A stretch of DNA of 33,150 nt, from the NCBI GenBank assembly GCA_964511405.1, contig CAZEFK010000065.1:1-33150 (forward strand), in the 5' to 3' direction. The stretch comes from CAZEFK01 sp964511405. Lineage in GTDB: Bacteria; Pseudomonadota; Alphaproteobacteria; Elsterales; Elsteraceae. Shown piece by piece: positions 8,228 to 16,092 of the stretch. Under the pieces are notes generated by a model, which did no database searches, was not told the DNA's origin, and was given only the letters and a program-made list of their open reading frames with translations. The position numbers and the translations under genes are program-made. Position 1 is the first letter of the stretch, and each line of letters starts with the position of its first letter.

Positions 8228-8256
8228 TTGACAAGCATCGTGCCAGACGGTGCTGT
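8228..8256 (+). promoter_or_regulatory. Possible promoter for aspS
   Basis: A perfect TTGACA at 8228-8233 is followed 17 bases later by a poor -10 (TGCTGT, 8251-8256). A start near 8263 would give a leader of about 30 bases before the aspS ATG. The -10 mismatch keeps confidence low. Confidence 0.3.
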
Positions 8257-8292
8257 GCCCCGGTTTTCCCCCAGGCGGACAAGGTTGTGCCG

Positions 8293-10089
8293 ATGCATCC
8301 CTATCGAACCCACACCTGCGGCCAGATCGCCGCGTCCGACGCCGGGCAGACCGTGCGCCTGGCCGGGTGGGTGCACAGCCTGCGCGATCATGGCGGCCTG
8401 TTGTTTATCGACCTGCGCGATCACTATGGGGTCAGCCAGATCGTGGTCGACGCCGAGAGCCCGGTGTTCAAGGCGATCGAGGCCCTGAAGCCCGAATCGG
8501 TGATCTCGGTGACCGGTACCGTCGTCCGGCGCTCGCCCGAGACGGTCAACGCCAAGCTCGCCACCGGCGAGGTCGAGGTCCGGGTCCAGTCGTTCGAGCT
8601 GCTGTCCGAGGCCGACACCCTGCCGCTGCAAGTCAACTCGGACGCGGTGTTCCCCGAGGAGACGCGGCTGCGCTACCGATTCCTGGACCTGCGCCGCGAG
8701 CGGCTGCACCGCAACATCGTGCTGCGCAGCCAGGTCATCGCGTCGATCCGGCGGCGGATGATCGCCCAGGGTTTCCAGGAGTTCCAGACCCCCATCCTGA
8801 CCTCGTCGAGCCCCGAGGGCGCGCGCGACTACCTGGTGCCGAGCCGGGTCCATCCCGGCAAGTTCTACGCGCTGCCGCAGGCGCCGCAGCAGTTCAAGCA
8901 GCTGCTGATGGTCGCCGGCTTCGACCGCTACTTCCAGATCGCGCCCTGCTTCCGCGACGAGGATGCGCGGGCCGACCGCAGCCCGGGCGAGTTCTACCAG
9001 CTCGACTTCGAGATGTCGTTCGTGACCCAGGACGACGTCTTCGCCGCCATCGAGCCAGTGCTGCACGGCGTGTTCGAGGAATTTGCCGAAGGCCGCGGCG
9101 TCACGCCGCCGCCGTTCCCGCGCATTCCCTTCCACCAGGCGATGCTGGAATACAGCTCCGACAAGCCCGACCTGCGCAATCCCATCAAGATGCGGGATGT
9201 GACCGCACATTTCCGCGGCTCCGGGTTCAAGGTGTTCGCCGCCCAGATCGACGCGGATGCCAAGGTGCGAATCCGGGCGATCCCGGCGCCGGGCGGCGGC
9301 AACCGGGCGTTCTGCGATCGCATGAACAGTTGGGCGCAGGCCGAGGGGCAGCCGGGCCTCGGCTATATCTTCTTTCGCGACGGCGAAGGCGCCGGCCCGA
9401 TCGCCAAGAACCTGGGGGCGGAGCGCACCGAAGCCGTGCGGGCGGAGCTGGGCCTGGGCGACGGCGACGCGGTGTTCTTCATCTGCGGTGTCCCGAAGCA
9501 GTTTGCGGCGTTCGCCAGCGCCGCCCGTCAGAAGGTCGGTCGCGACCTGAACCTGGTCGAGAGCGGCGTCTTCAAGTTCTGCTTCATCACCGACTTCCCG
9601 ATGTACGAGCGGAACGAGGACACCGGGCTGATCGAGTTCAGCCACAATCCGTTCTCGATGCCCCAAGGGGGGCTGGAGGCCCTGGAGACCGCGGATCCGG
9701 AAAGCATCCTCGCCTACCAGTACGATATCGTGTGCAACGGCGTGGAGCTGTCGTCGGGCGCCATCCGCAACCACCGGCCCGAGATCATGTACAAGGCGTT
9801 CGAGATCGCCGGCTACAGCCGGGCCGACGTCGAGGCCCGCTTCGGCGGCATGCTCAACGCCTTCAAGTTCGGAGCACCGCCCCATGGCGGCTCGGCGCCG
9901 GGCATCGACCGCATCGTCATGCTGCTGGCCGACGAGCCGAACATCCGCGAGGTCGTCGCCTTCCCGCTGAACCAGCGCGCGGAGGATCTGCTGATGCAGG
10001 CGCCGTCGGCGGTCGAGCCGGCGCGGCTGCGCGAGCTGCATATCCGTCTCGATCTGCCCCCGGCCAAGAAGCCGAGCACGGCCGCTTGA
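8293..10089 (+). CDS. aspS: Aspartyl-tRNA synthetase, probably non-discriminating
   Basis: Charges tRNA-Asp and, in non-discriminating forms, also tRNA-Asn with aspartate. The 598-residue product is a standard bacterial-type class IIb enzyme: N-terminal OB-fold anticodon domain (about 1-110), then motif 2 around FRDEDARADRSPGEFYQLD, a GAD insertion (about 280-420), and motif 3 GSAPGIDRIVMLL. In the anticodon domain the segment SLRDHGGLLFIDLRD has His at position 33. That is the site where Pseudomonas-type non-discriminating enzymes have His and E. coli has Leu. ATG 8293 was preferred over GTG 8287 because AAGG at 8281-8284 is then 8 bases away. The stop overlaps the next start. The gatCAB genes in this window fit the dual-charging role. 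Confidence 0.96.
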   Translation: MHPYRTHTCGQIAASDAGQTVRLAGWVHSLRDHGGLLFIDLRDHYGVSQIVVDAESPVFKAIEALKPESVISVTGTVVRRSPETVNAKLATGEVEVRVQSFELLSEADTLPLQVNSDAVFPEETRLRYRFLDLRRERLHRNIVLRSQVIASIRRRMIAQGFQEFQTPILTSSSPEGARDYLVPSRVHPGKFYALPQAPQQFKQLLMVAGFDRYFQIAPCFRDEDARADRSPGEFYQLDFEMSFVTQDDVFAAIEPVLHGVFEEFAEGRGVTPPPFPRIPFHQAMLEYSSDKPDLRNPIKMRDVTAHFRGSGFKVFAAQIDADAKVRIRAIPAPGGGNRAFCDRMNSWAQAEGQPGLGYIFFRDGEGAGPIAKNLGAERTEAVRAELGLGDGDAVFFICGVPKQFAAFASAARQKVGRDLNLVESGVFKFCFITDFPMYERNEDTGLIEFSHNPFSMPQGGLEALETADPESILAYQYDIVCNGVELSSGAIRNHRPEIMYKAFEIAGYSRADVEARFGGMLNAFKFGAPPHGGSAPGIDRIVMLLADEPNIREVVAFPLNQRAEDLLMQAPSAVEPARLRELHIRLDLPPAKKPSTAA

Positions 10090-10883
10090 TCCGACGGCTC
10101 CGATCCCGCTCGGGAGTCCTGGCGTTGGCCGCGGCGCTGCTGGCGGCCGCGCCGGGATACGCGATCGACATCCAGCCGCACCGCGCGACCTACCGGATGT
10201 CGCTGATGCGCGCCGGCAGTGCCAGCGGCGTGGTCGGCGCCGGCGGCAGCATGAGCTTCAGCTGGACGGACACCTGCGACGGCTGGGCGGTCGAGCAGCG
10301 CTACACGCTGCACATGGAATATGCCGAGCAGGACGACACTGACGTCACCATCAGCTTCGCGACGTTGGAGAGCAAGGACGGCAGCCGCTACCGGTTCAAC
10401 GTCCGCAAGCAGCATGAGGGGGATTCGACCGAGATCCTGCGCGGCGAGGCGCGCATGCGGCGTCAGAGCGGTGAGGCGCGCTTCACCAAGCCGAACGCCA
10501 CGACCCTGCCGCTGCCGGTCGATACGTTGTTCCCCAGCGGCCACACGGTGCGCCTGATCGAAGCGGCGATCGCCGGCAAGTCGTTCCTATCGGAAAAAGT
10601 GTTCGACGGCGGCACCGTCGAGGGCGCCTACACCGTGACCGGCGGCATCGGCCGGCCGCAAGCCGCGGCCGCCGACGAGAAGAACCCGCTCCTGAAGAAG
10701 CGCTGGTGGCCGGTGCGCCTGGCGTTCTTTCCCCCTGATGGCGACAGCCCGCTGCCCGACTACGAGCTGGGCATGGAGCTCGGCGAGAACGGCATCGCGC
10801 GCGCCATGGTCCTCGACTACGGCAATTTCGTGATCCGCGCCCGCCTGGAAACGCTGGAAGCCCTGCCGCGCTCCACCTGCTGA
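10086..10883 (+). CDS. eipB: EipB family (DUF1849) periplasmic envelope-integrity protein
   Basis: A 265-residue exported protein related to Brucella EipB, a periplasmic beta-spiral protein needed for envelope integrity. A signal peptide is clear: RRLRSRSG basic start, an Ala/Leu core, and probable cleavage after PGYA (about residue 26). Family features include HRATYRMSL after the signal, TDTCDGWAVEQRY, and a C-terminal Cys as the last residue. C64 and C265 correspond to the disulfide pair reported for Brucella EipB. The start is TTG at 10086, overlapping the aspS stop by 3 bases. It puts the signal peptide exactly at the N-terminus, and no ATG or GTG fits. The end lies 5 bases from the convergent dinB stop. 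Confidence 0.85.
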   Translation: MIRRLRSRSGVLALAAALLAAAPGYAIDIQPHRATYRMSLMRAGSASGVVGAGGSMSFSWTDTCDGWAVEQRYTLHMEYAEQDDTDVTISFATLESKDGSRYRFNVRKQHEGDSTEILRGEARMRRQSGEARFTKPNATTLPLPVDTLFPSGHTVRLIEAAIAGKSFLSEKVFDGGTVEGAYTVTGGIGRPQAAAADEKNPLLKKRWWPVRLAFFPPDGDSPLPDYELGMELGENGIARAMVLDYGNFVIRARLETLEALPRSTC

Positions 10884-10888
10884 GCGCG

Positions 10889-12157
10889 TCACCGCGGCCG
10901 CGTCAGGCCGCGGCCAAGGGCGATCGCGTCGCGGCCGAGCTTGTCGCGCAGTTGGTCGACGGTCTGCTCGATCCGGCCCCAATGGGCGCCGGCCTGGTCC
11001 AGCAGATCCGGCGGGTCGGCGTCGCGGCCGTCGACCAGGGCTTCGGCGCCCAGCCCGAGCAGGCGAAATTTCGGTCCGGTCGCCTCGGCGCGCAGCAAGG
11101 GCAGGGCGGCTCGCCACAGCCGGTCGGCAAGCTGGGTCGGGTGGGGCAGGGTCGCGCGGCGCGTGATGATCCGGAACTCCGCGGTCTTGAGCTTCAGCAC
11201 CACCGCCCCGGCGCCATGGCTGCTCGCCTTCAGGCGGCGTGCGACCGCCTCGGCCATGGTCCACAGGATGGGCTCGAGGTCGTCGGCGAGCGCCAGGTCG
11301 CGCTCGAAGGTGGTCTCGGCCGACACGCTCTTGGTCGGCCGGTCCGGCGTCACCGGGCGGGCGTCGTCGCCGCGCGCGAACCGGTAGAGCCGCCGGCCCA
11401 GGGTGCCGTAGCGTCTTACCAGGGTGCCTTCGTCGGCGGCCTGCAGGTCGCCAATGCGCGTGATGCCGTCGCCGGCCAGGCGCCGCTGCAGGGCGGCCCC
11501 GACCCCGAACAGCAGCGACACCGGCTGCGGGGCCAGGAACGCCCGCGCCTCGGCGCGGCCGATCACCTTGAAGCCGCGCGGCTTGTCCAGGTCGCTCGCG
11601 ATCTTGGCCAGGAACTTGTTGTAGCTGAGGCCGATCGACACGGTGATGCCGATCTCGCGCTCGATCCGCCGGGCGAGCCGCGCCAGGGTCCGGGCCGGGC
11701 AGCCGCCATGGACCGCCTCGGTGCCGGCGAGGTCGAGGAAGGCCTCGTCGATGGACAGCGGCTCGACCAGCGGCGTGGTGGCCAGCATGGCGGCCCGGAC
11801 CTGGCGGCCGACCGCCGCATACTTGGCCATGTCGGGCCGGATCACCACGGCGTCGGGGCAGGCGTCCAGCGCCTTGAACATCGCCATCGCCGACCGCACG
11901 CCGAAGCTGCGGGCGATATAGCAGCAGGCCAGCACGACGCCGCGCTGGCGGCCGCCGACGATCACCGGCCGGTCGACGAGATCAGGCCGGTCGCGCTTCT
12001 CCACCGATGCATAGAACGCATCACAGTCCAAATGGGCAATCGACAGCGTGCCGAGTTCCGGGTGATACAGCATGCGGGGGGAGCCGCAGCGGCCGCAGCG
12101 ACCGGTCGCGGCGGCGGCCTCGTCCCCGCACTCCCGACACAGCGCGCGCACGGCCAT
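10889..12157 (-). CDS. dinB: DNA polymerase IV with N-terminal zinc-ribbon-like motif
   Basis: Y-family translesion DNA polymerase of 422 residues. The palm motifs are intact: IAHLDCDAFYASVEKRD (metal-binding Asp) near residue 45 and PLSIDEAFLDLAG with the second acidic pair. A DNA-binding helix-hairpin-helix region (GVGAALQRRLAGDGITRIGD) and the little-finger domain follow. Ahead of the polymerase is a CxxC...CxxC motif (C7, C10, C21, C24) that probably binds zinc, a feature I recall in many alphaproteobacterial DinB proteins and not in E. coli. No recognisable beta-clamp motif was checked at the tail. It is divergent from divK; no convincing GTTC-N7-GTTC SOS box was found upstream. Confidence 0.92.
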   Translation of the reverse strand: MAVRALCRECGDEAAAATGRCGRCGSPRMLYHPELGTLSIAHLDCDAFYASVEKRDRPDLVDRPVIVGGRQRGVVLACCYIARSFGVRSAMAMFKALDACPDAVVIRPDMAKYAAVGRQVRAAMLATTPLVEPLSIDEAFLDLAGTEAVHGGCPARTLARLARRIEREIGITVSIGLSYNKFLAKIASDLDKPRGFKVIGRAEARAFLAPQPVSLLFGVGAALQRRLAGDGITRIGDLQAADEGTLVRRYGTLGRRLYRFARGDDARPVTPDRPTKSVSAETTFERDLALADDLEPILWTMAEAVARRLKASSHGAGAVVLKLKTAEFRIITRRATLPHPTQLADRLWRAALPLLRAEATGPKFRLLGLGAEALVDGRDADPPDLLDQAGAHWGRIEQTVDQLRDKLGRDAIALGRGLTRPR

Positions 12158-12291
12158 GGGTAAGCCCGCAATTGGATAGAGGCGAGAATCGACGGATCCT
12201 TATATCATGAGTTCCGGCGAGTTGGTTTCATGCCAGGGTCCAGGGGCGCAAAGCGGTTCCGGTCCCGGTTGGCGAGCGAGGATCGCGGTCG
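12158..12291. other. Divergent intergenic region between dinB and divK
   Basis: This 134-base gap must hold the promoters of both dinB and divK-pleD. I find a weak GAGG ribosome site ahead of divK at about 12279. The region is AT-richer around CCTTATATCATGAG. I see no good -35/-10 pair, no CtrA-type TTAA-N7-TTAA site and no exact SOS box. Confidence 0.4.
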
Positions 12292-12654
12292 ATGAAAACG
12301 GTTCTGATCGTGGAAGACAACGAACTGAACATGAAGCTCTTTCACGATCTGCTCGAGGCGCATGGATACAATATCCTGCAGACCCGCGATGGAATGGAGG
12401 CGCTGAAGCTGGCCCGCGAACACCGCCCGGACCTGATCCTCATGGACATCCAGCTGCCCGAGGTGTCCGGGCTCGAGGTCACCAAATGGATCAAGGAGGA
12501 CGACGACCTGCGGTCGATTCCGATCATCGCGGTCACCGCCTTCGCCATGAAGGGCGACGAGGAGAAGATTCGCGAGGGTGGATGCGAAGCGTACATCGCC
12601 AAGCCGATCTCGGTGTCTGGGTTCATCGAGACCGTGCAGCGCTTCCTGAGCTGA
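12292..12654 (+). CDS. divK: Single-domain response regulator DivK
   Basis: A 120-residue receiver domain with no output domain, matching DivK, which in Caulobacter relays cell-fate signals by binding the kinases DivJ, PleC and DivL. The phospho-acceptor is D52 in LILMDIQLPEVSG. The acidic pocket (VEDNELN), the conserved Thr in AVTAFAMKGDE, and the Lys in YIAKPIS are all intact. The sequence ELNMKLFHDLLEAHGY near the start is very typical of DivK. The stop is 4 bases from pleD, so the two regulators form one operon. Confidence 0.93.
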   Translation: MKTVLIVEDNELNMKLFHDLLEAHGYNILQTRDGMEALKLAREHRPDLILMDIQLPEVSGLEVTKWIKEDDDLRSIPIIAVTAFAMKGDEEKIREGGCEAYIAKPISVSGFIETVQRFLS

Positions 12655-12658
12655 TTCG

Positions 12659-14098
12659 ATGCCGGGACGCGTCCTGATCGTCGACGACCTGGAGCCCAAT
12701 GTCCGGCTGCTCGAAGCCAAGCTGGTCAGCGAGTACTACGATGTCCTGACGGCGTTGTCGGGGGCTGATGCGATTGCCACCGCCCGGAGCCACGCCCCGG
12801 ATCTGATCCTGCTGGACGTCATGATGCCCGAGATGGACGGGTTCGAGACCTGTCGGCGCCTGAAGAGCGATCCGGCGACCACGCACATCCCGGTGATCAT
12901 GGTGACGGCCCTGGGCGACAAGAGCCTGAGGGTCGAGGGGCTGGAGGCCGGCGCCGACGACTTTCTGACCAAGCCGGTCGACGACTTGCCGTTGTTCGCC
13001 CGGGTCCGGTCGCTGATTCGGCTGAAGCTGATGCTCGACGTCTGGAACCTGCGCGAGGCCACGGCCAGCGGCCTGGGACTGGTGCCGGAATCGCCGCTAC
13101 TGCCGTCGGTCGACGCGTCGGCGGGCCGGGTGCTGATGGTCGGCGGGCCGGGTATCGATAGCTGCGACGAGAGCGGCTGGCTGCGCGACGACGGCCACCA
13201 GGTGACCGTGCAGGCGAATCCGCGGGATGGCGTGGCCCAGGCCGCCACGGGCGATCCCGACTTGGTCATTGTGTCGAGCCGGCTGGAGGGCGACGTGCTG
13301 CGCTTTGTCAGCCAGGTGCGCAGCGTGCCGGCCGAGACCGTGCGCGCGCTGCCGATCCTGCTGGTCGCCGAGGCGGAGGGCGACCTGCCGCTGGTGGTCC
13401 GCGGGCTCGATCTGGGGGCCAACGACTTCATCGGCAAGCCGGTCGATCGCGGCGAGCTGCTGGCGCGGGTGCGCACCCAGATCCGACGGCGCCGCTACCA
13501 CAACCGGCTTCGCCATCACTTCGAATCGTCCGTGGCGATGGCCAGCATCGACCCGCTCACCGGGGTCTACAACCGCCGCTATGTCGATGCCCATCTCGAC
13601 CAGTTGCTTCAGCATGCCCAGGCGACGGCCAAGCCGCTGTCGCTGGCCTATTGCGACATCGACCATTTCAAGTCGCTCAACGACCAGTTCGGCCACGATG
13701 TCGGCGATCAGGTGCTGATCGAGTTCACTCGCCGGCTGGGGCGCAACTTGCGCAGCATGGACCTGGTGGCCCGAATCGGCGGTGAGGAGTTCGTCGTCCT
13801 GATGCCGGACACGCCGGCGGACCGGGCTCTGCAGGTGGCCGAGCGGCTGCGCATGCGCGTGGCCGAGGCGACGTTCCAGCTGCGGTCGGGACAGTCGGTG
13901 CCGGTCACGGTCAGCGTCGGCGTCACCACCGACCGGCCGACCGACCGGGCCGGGCAGAGCCTACGTGATCGCGCCGATCTGGCCATGCTCAAGGCCAAGG
14001 CCAGCGGCCGCAACCGGGTATTCTATGATCTGCTGCCGGAGCAGCAGGAGATGTCCGGAACCCGGGTCAGCTATACCGCGGCGGCGAACCTGGATTAG
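12659..14098 (+). CDS. pleD: PleD-type diguanylate cyclase (REC-REC-GGDEF)
   Basis: Makes cyclic di-GMP on phosphorylation. It has 479 residues in three domains. REC1 (1-120) carries the acceptor D53 in LILLDVMMPEMDG. REC2 (about 130-275) has Ser where the acceptor Asp should be (LVIVSSRLEG), so it is a pseudo-receiver as in Caulobacter PleD. The GGDEF domain (about 290-465) has an intact GGEEF at 374-378 and an RxxD inhibitory site (RSMD, 365-368) at the normal 5-residue spacing. It should therefore be active and feedback-inhibited. It follows divK by 4 bases and ends 11 bases from the convergent rpmG stop. Confidence 0.94.
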   Translation: MPGRVLIVDDLEPNVRLLEAKLVSEYYDVLTALSGADAIATARSHAPDLILLDVMMPEMDGFETCRRLKSDPATTHIPVIMVTALGDKSLRVEGLEAGADDFLTKPVDDLPLFARVRSLIRLKLMLDVWNLREATASGLGLVPESPLLPSVDASAGRVLMVGGPGIDSCDESGWLRDDGHQVTVQANPRDGVAQAATGDPDLVIVSSRLEGDVLRFVSQVRSVPAETVRALPILLVAEAEGDLPLVVRGLDLGANDFIGKPVDRGELLARVRTQIRRRRYHNRLRHHFESSVAMASIDPLTGVYNRRYVDAHLDQLLQHAQATAKPLSLAYCDIDHFKSLNDQFGHDVGDQVLIEFTRRLGRNLRSMDLVARIGGEEFVVLMPDTPADRALQVAERLRMRVAEATFQLRSGQSVPVTVSVGVTTDRPTDRAGQSLRDRADLAMLKAKASGRNRVFYDLLPEQQEMSGTRVSYTAAANLD

Positions 14099-14109
14099 CC
14101 GCCGCCAGC

Positions 14110-14277
14110 CTATTTGATCTTGGCTTCGCGGAAGACGACGTGCTTGCGGGCGACCGGATCGTACTTCTTCAGCTCGAGCTTGTTGGTCGTGGTCCGCGGG
14201 TTCTTCTTGGTGACGTAATAAAAGCCCGTGTCGGCCGAGCTGACCAGCTTGATGAGCAGGGTGGTGGGCTTTGCCAT
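14110..14277 (-). CDS. rpmG: 50S ribosomal protein L33
   Basis: A 55-residue basic protein starting MAKPTTLLIKLVSSADTGFY and ending VARKHVVFREAKIK, the standard alphaproteobacterial L33. It contains no Cys, so it is the zinc-independent form. GAGG lies 10 bases before the ATG. It is a small gene easily missed by length-filtered gene calling. It converges on pleD, leaving 11 bases between the stops and no room for a visible terminator. Confidence 0.95.
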   Translation of the reverse strand: MAKPTTLLIKLVSSADTGFYYVTKKNPRTTTNKLELKKYDPVARKHVVFREAKIK

Positions 14278-14335
14278 GGTTAACAGACCTCAATACCGAG
14301 CGTTGCCGCGCCGAGCGGTCGGGCGGGAGCCGCGA

Positions 14336-14363
14336 ACCATAGCGTCGCGGCGCCTGCTGTCAA
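14336..14363 (-). promoter_or_regulatory. Sigma-70-type promoter for rpmG
   Basis: On the minus strand a perfect TTGACA (14363-14358) is followed after 16 bases by TATGGT (14341-14336). The predicted start, near 14329, gives a leader of about 50 bases before rpmG. This indicates rpmG is transcribed separately from the S41 peptidase gene just upstream. Confidence 0.65.
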
Positions 14364-14378
14364 GCGGCTGCGGCGCGC

Positions 14379-16013
14379 CTAATGCACCGCGGCCGCCTGG
14401 GTGCCAGCCCCTTCGGCGGCGATGGTGAACGTGCGCATCAGCCGGCTGTAGAGGCCTCGCTCGGTCAGCACCGCCCGGGCAATCTCCAGGTCGCTGTCGT
14501 CGCCGGTATCCTGCTTGGAGGCGGGGCATTGGGCAGCCAGCGCCACTTGGTCGGCCTGCTCGAAGTGGTCGGTCCCGTGCCGCTGGACGATCGCTGAGAT
14601 CATGGTGACATGCCCGGCGCGGAGATCGGCCAGCACCTGGGGCACGCTCGCGCCGGATGCGCTGGTGCAGATGTTGGGAACGACGCCGACCCCCTGCAGG
14701 GGGTAGCCGGACGGCGCGTAGAAGCGCGCCGAGGTCAGGTACAGCTCGGCTTCGTTGGGCAGCCGCATCACGGTCTGCACCGTCCCCTTGCCGAACGACC
14801 GGGTTCCGATCAGCAGCGCCCGGCCCAAGTCCTGCAAAGCAGCCGCGACGATTTCGGCGGCCGAGGCCGATCCTTGGTTGATCAGCACCACCATCGGAAT
14901 CCCGTCGGCCACGTCCTGGCCGCTGGATTCGAACGACTTGTTGTTCTCCGGCACGCGACCGCGGGTGGTCAGGATGCGGCCGTGGCGCAGGAACAGGTCG
15001 CTGACCCCGACGCCTTGGTCCAAAAGCCCGCCCGGGTTGTTGCGCAGGTCCAGGACGATGCCGGCCAGCTTGCCGTTGGCGTCGGTCCGCGCCTGTTGCA
15101 GCAGGCGCTGCATCGTTGCCGTCGACTGCCGGTTGAAGCCGGTCAGGCGGAAATAGGCGATGTTGCCCGGATCCAGATGGTAGCTGACCGTGCGCGGGAT
15201 GATCGGCGCGCGCACCAGGCGCTTGGCGAAGCTCGACTGGCCGGCGCGCTCGATGGTCAGGTCGACCGGCGAGCCGACCTCGCCGCGCAGAAGCTCGAGC
15301 ACCAGATGCTCGTCGGCGCCCTGCAGCGGCGTGCCGTCGACGGCCAGAATGCGGTCGTCGGCGCGCAGGCCCGCATCTTCGGCCGGCGTGAACGGGTTCA
15401 CCTTGTCGATGCGGACCACGCCGTTCTTGATGTCCAGCTCGACCCCGATGCCGCCGAAGCCTTCGCGGCTATCCCGATTCTCGCGGGCCAACGTCGGTTC
15501 AGCGTAGCGCGAGAAGCGGTCCAGATCCTTGATGATGGCATCGAACACCACCTTGTACAGCCGCTCGCCGTCGACCTTGCCGAGCTCGGCCGAATGGCTG
15601 CGCGCGAAGTCGATCGCAGACGCCGAGACGATGCCCCAGCCATGCGCGTCAAAATCGCTCGGCGCCGAATATTTGGTCGCAACGCCGCCCACCGCGACCG
15701 TCACCGCGTCTCCGTTGCGCTCGATCGCCACGGCCTTGTCGATGCGGCCGAGCGCCTGCAGGCCATGGATTGCCAGGTCCGAGATCTTCTTGCGCTCGAT
15801 ATAGATATCCGAGATGTCCTCGTACCCGGTCCTGAACACCTGGCGCGCCGCGGTCAGGGAATAACCGCCGGGCGGGTCGTCGGCGGCCGCCGGCGCCGGC
15901 ATATCAGGCGCCATCCAGCTGGTGCAGCCGGCCAACAGCACGAGCACAGCCATCGCCGCCGCCGGGGCCCAGCGCGGGCCCAGCGACCGAATAAACCCGA
16001 GATTCACGACCAT
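14379..16013 (-). CDS. S41 family C-terminal processing peptidase, predicted lipoprotein
   Basis: A 544-residue serine protease of the Ctp/Prc type. A lipoprotein signal is clear, with lipobox LLAGC and C30 as the lipidated residue, followed by a Pro/Ala-rich tether. A PDZ domain (about 185-275, GFGGIGVELDIKNGVVRID and VNPFTPAEDAGLRADD) precedes the S41 catalytic domain. The catalytic dyad is intact: nucleophile S384 in GSASAAEI, general base K409 in SFGKGTVQ, and Q413 four residues later. The spacing matches the known Ser-25-Lys arrangement. It probably acts at the envelope on protein C-termini. It lies 79 bases downstream of rnr. Where many alphaproteobacteria have a small DUF983 gene before rpmG, this genome has the protease. 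Confidence 0.88.
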   Translation of the reverse strand: MVVNLGFIRSLGPRWAPAAAMAVLVLLAGCTSWMAPDMPAPAAADDPPGGYSLTAARQVFRTGYEDISDIYIERKKISDLAIHGLQALGRIDKAVAIERNGDAVTVAVGGVATKYSAPSDFDAHGWGIVSASAIDFARSHSAELGKVDGERLYKVVFDAIIKDLDRFSRYAEPTLARENRDSREGFGGIGVELDIKNGVVRIDKVNPFTPAEDAGLRADDRILAVDGTPLQGADEHLVLELLRGEVGSPVDLTIERAGQSSFAKRLVRAPIIPRTVSYHLDPGNIAYFRLTGFNRQSTATMQRLLQQARTDANGKLAGIVLDLRNNPGGLLDQGVGVSDLFLRHGRILTTRGRVPENNKSFESSGQDVADGIPMVVLINQGSASAAEIVAAALQDLGRALLIGTRSFGKGTVQTVMRLPNEAELYLTSARFYAPSGYPLQGVGVVPNICTSASGASVPQVLADLRAGHVTMISAIVQRHGTDHFEQADQVALAAQCPASKQDTGDDSDLEIARAVLTERGLYSRLMRTFTIAAEGAGTQAAAVH

Positions 16014-16092
16014 GCGCGGGACCGCCCGCCCCCCAAGGAATACAAAGGAAACATAGGCGAAGTCGGCACGCGCGGAAAGTGCGGCGGCTGAT

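Noticed and set aside
8089..10041. Minus-strand open frame of 650 codons across aspS
   Set aside because: A GC shadow of aspS, which is unambiguous on the plus strand.
12158..12291. Possible SOS (LexA) box GTTC-N7-GTTC upstream of dinB
   Set aside because: GTTCCGGTCCCGGTTGG is close but the second half is GGTT and not GTTC, so I do not count it.
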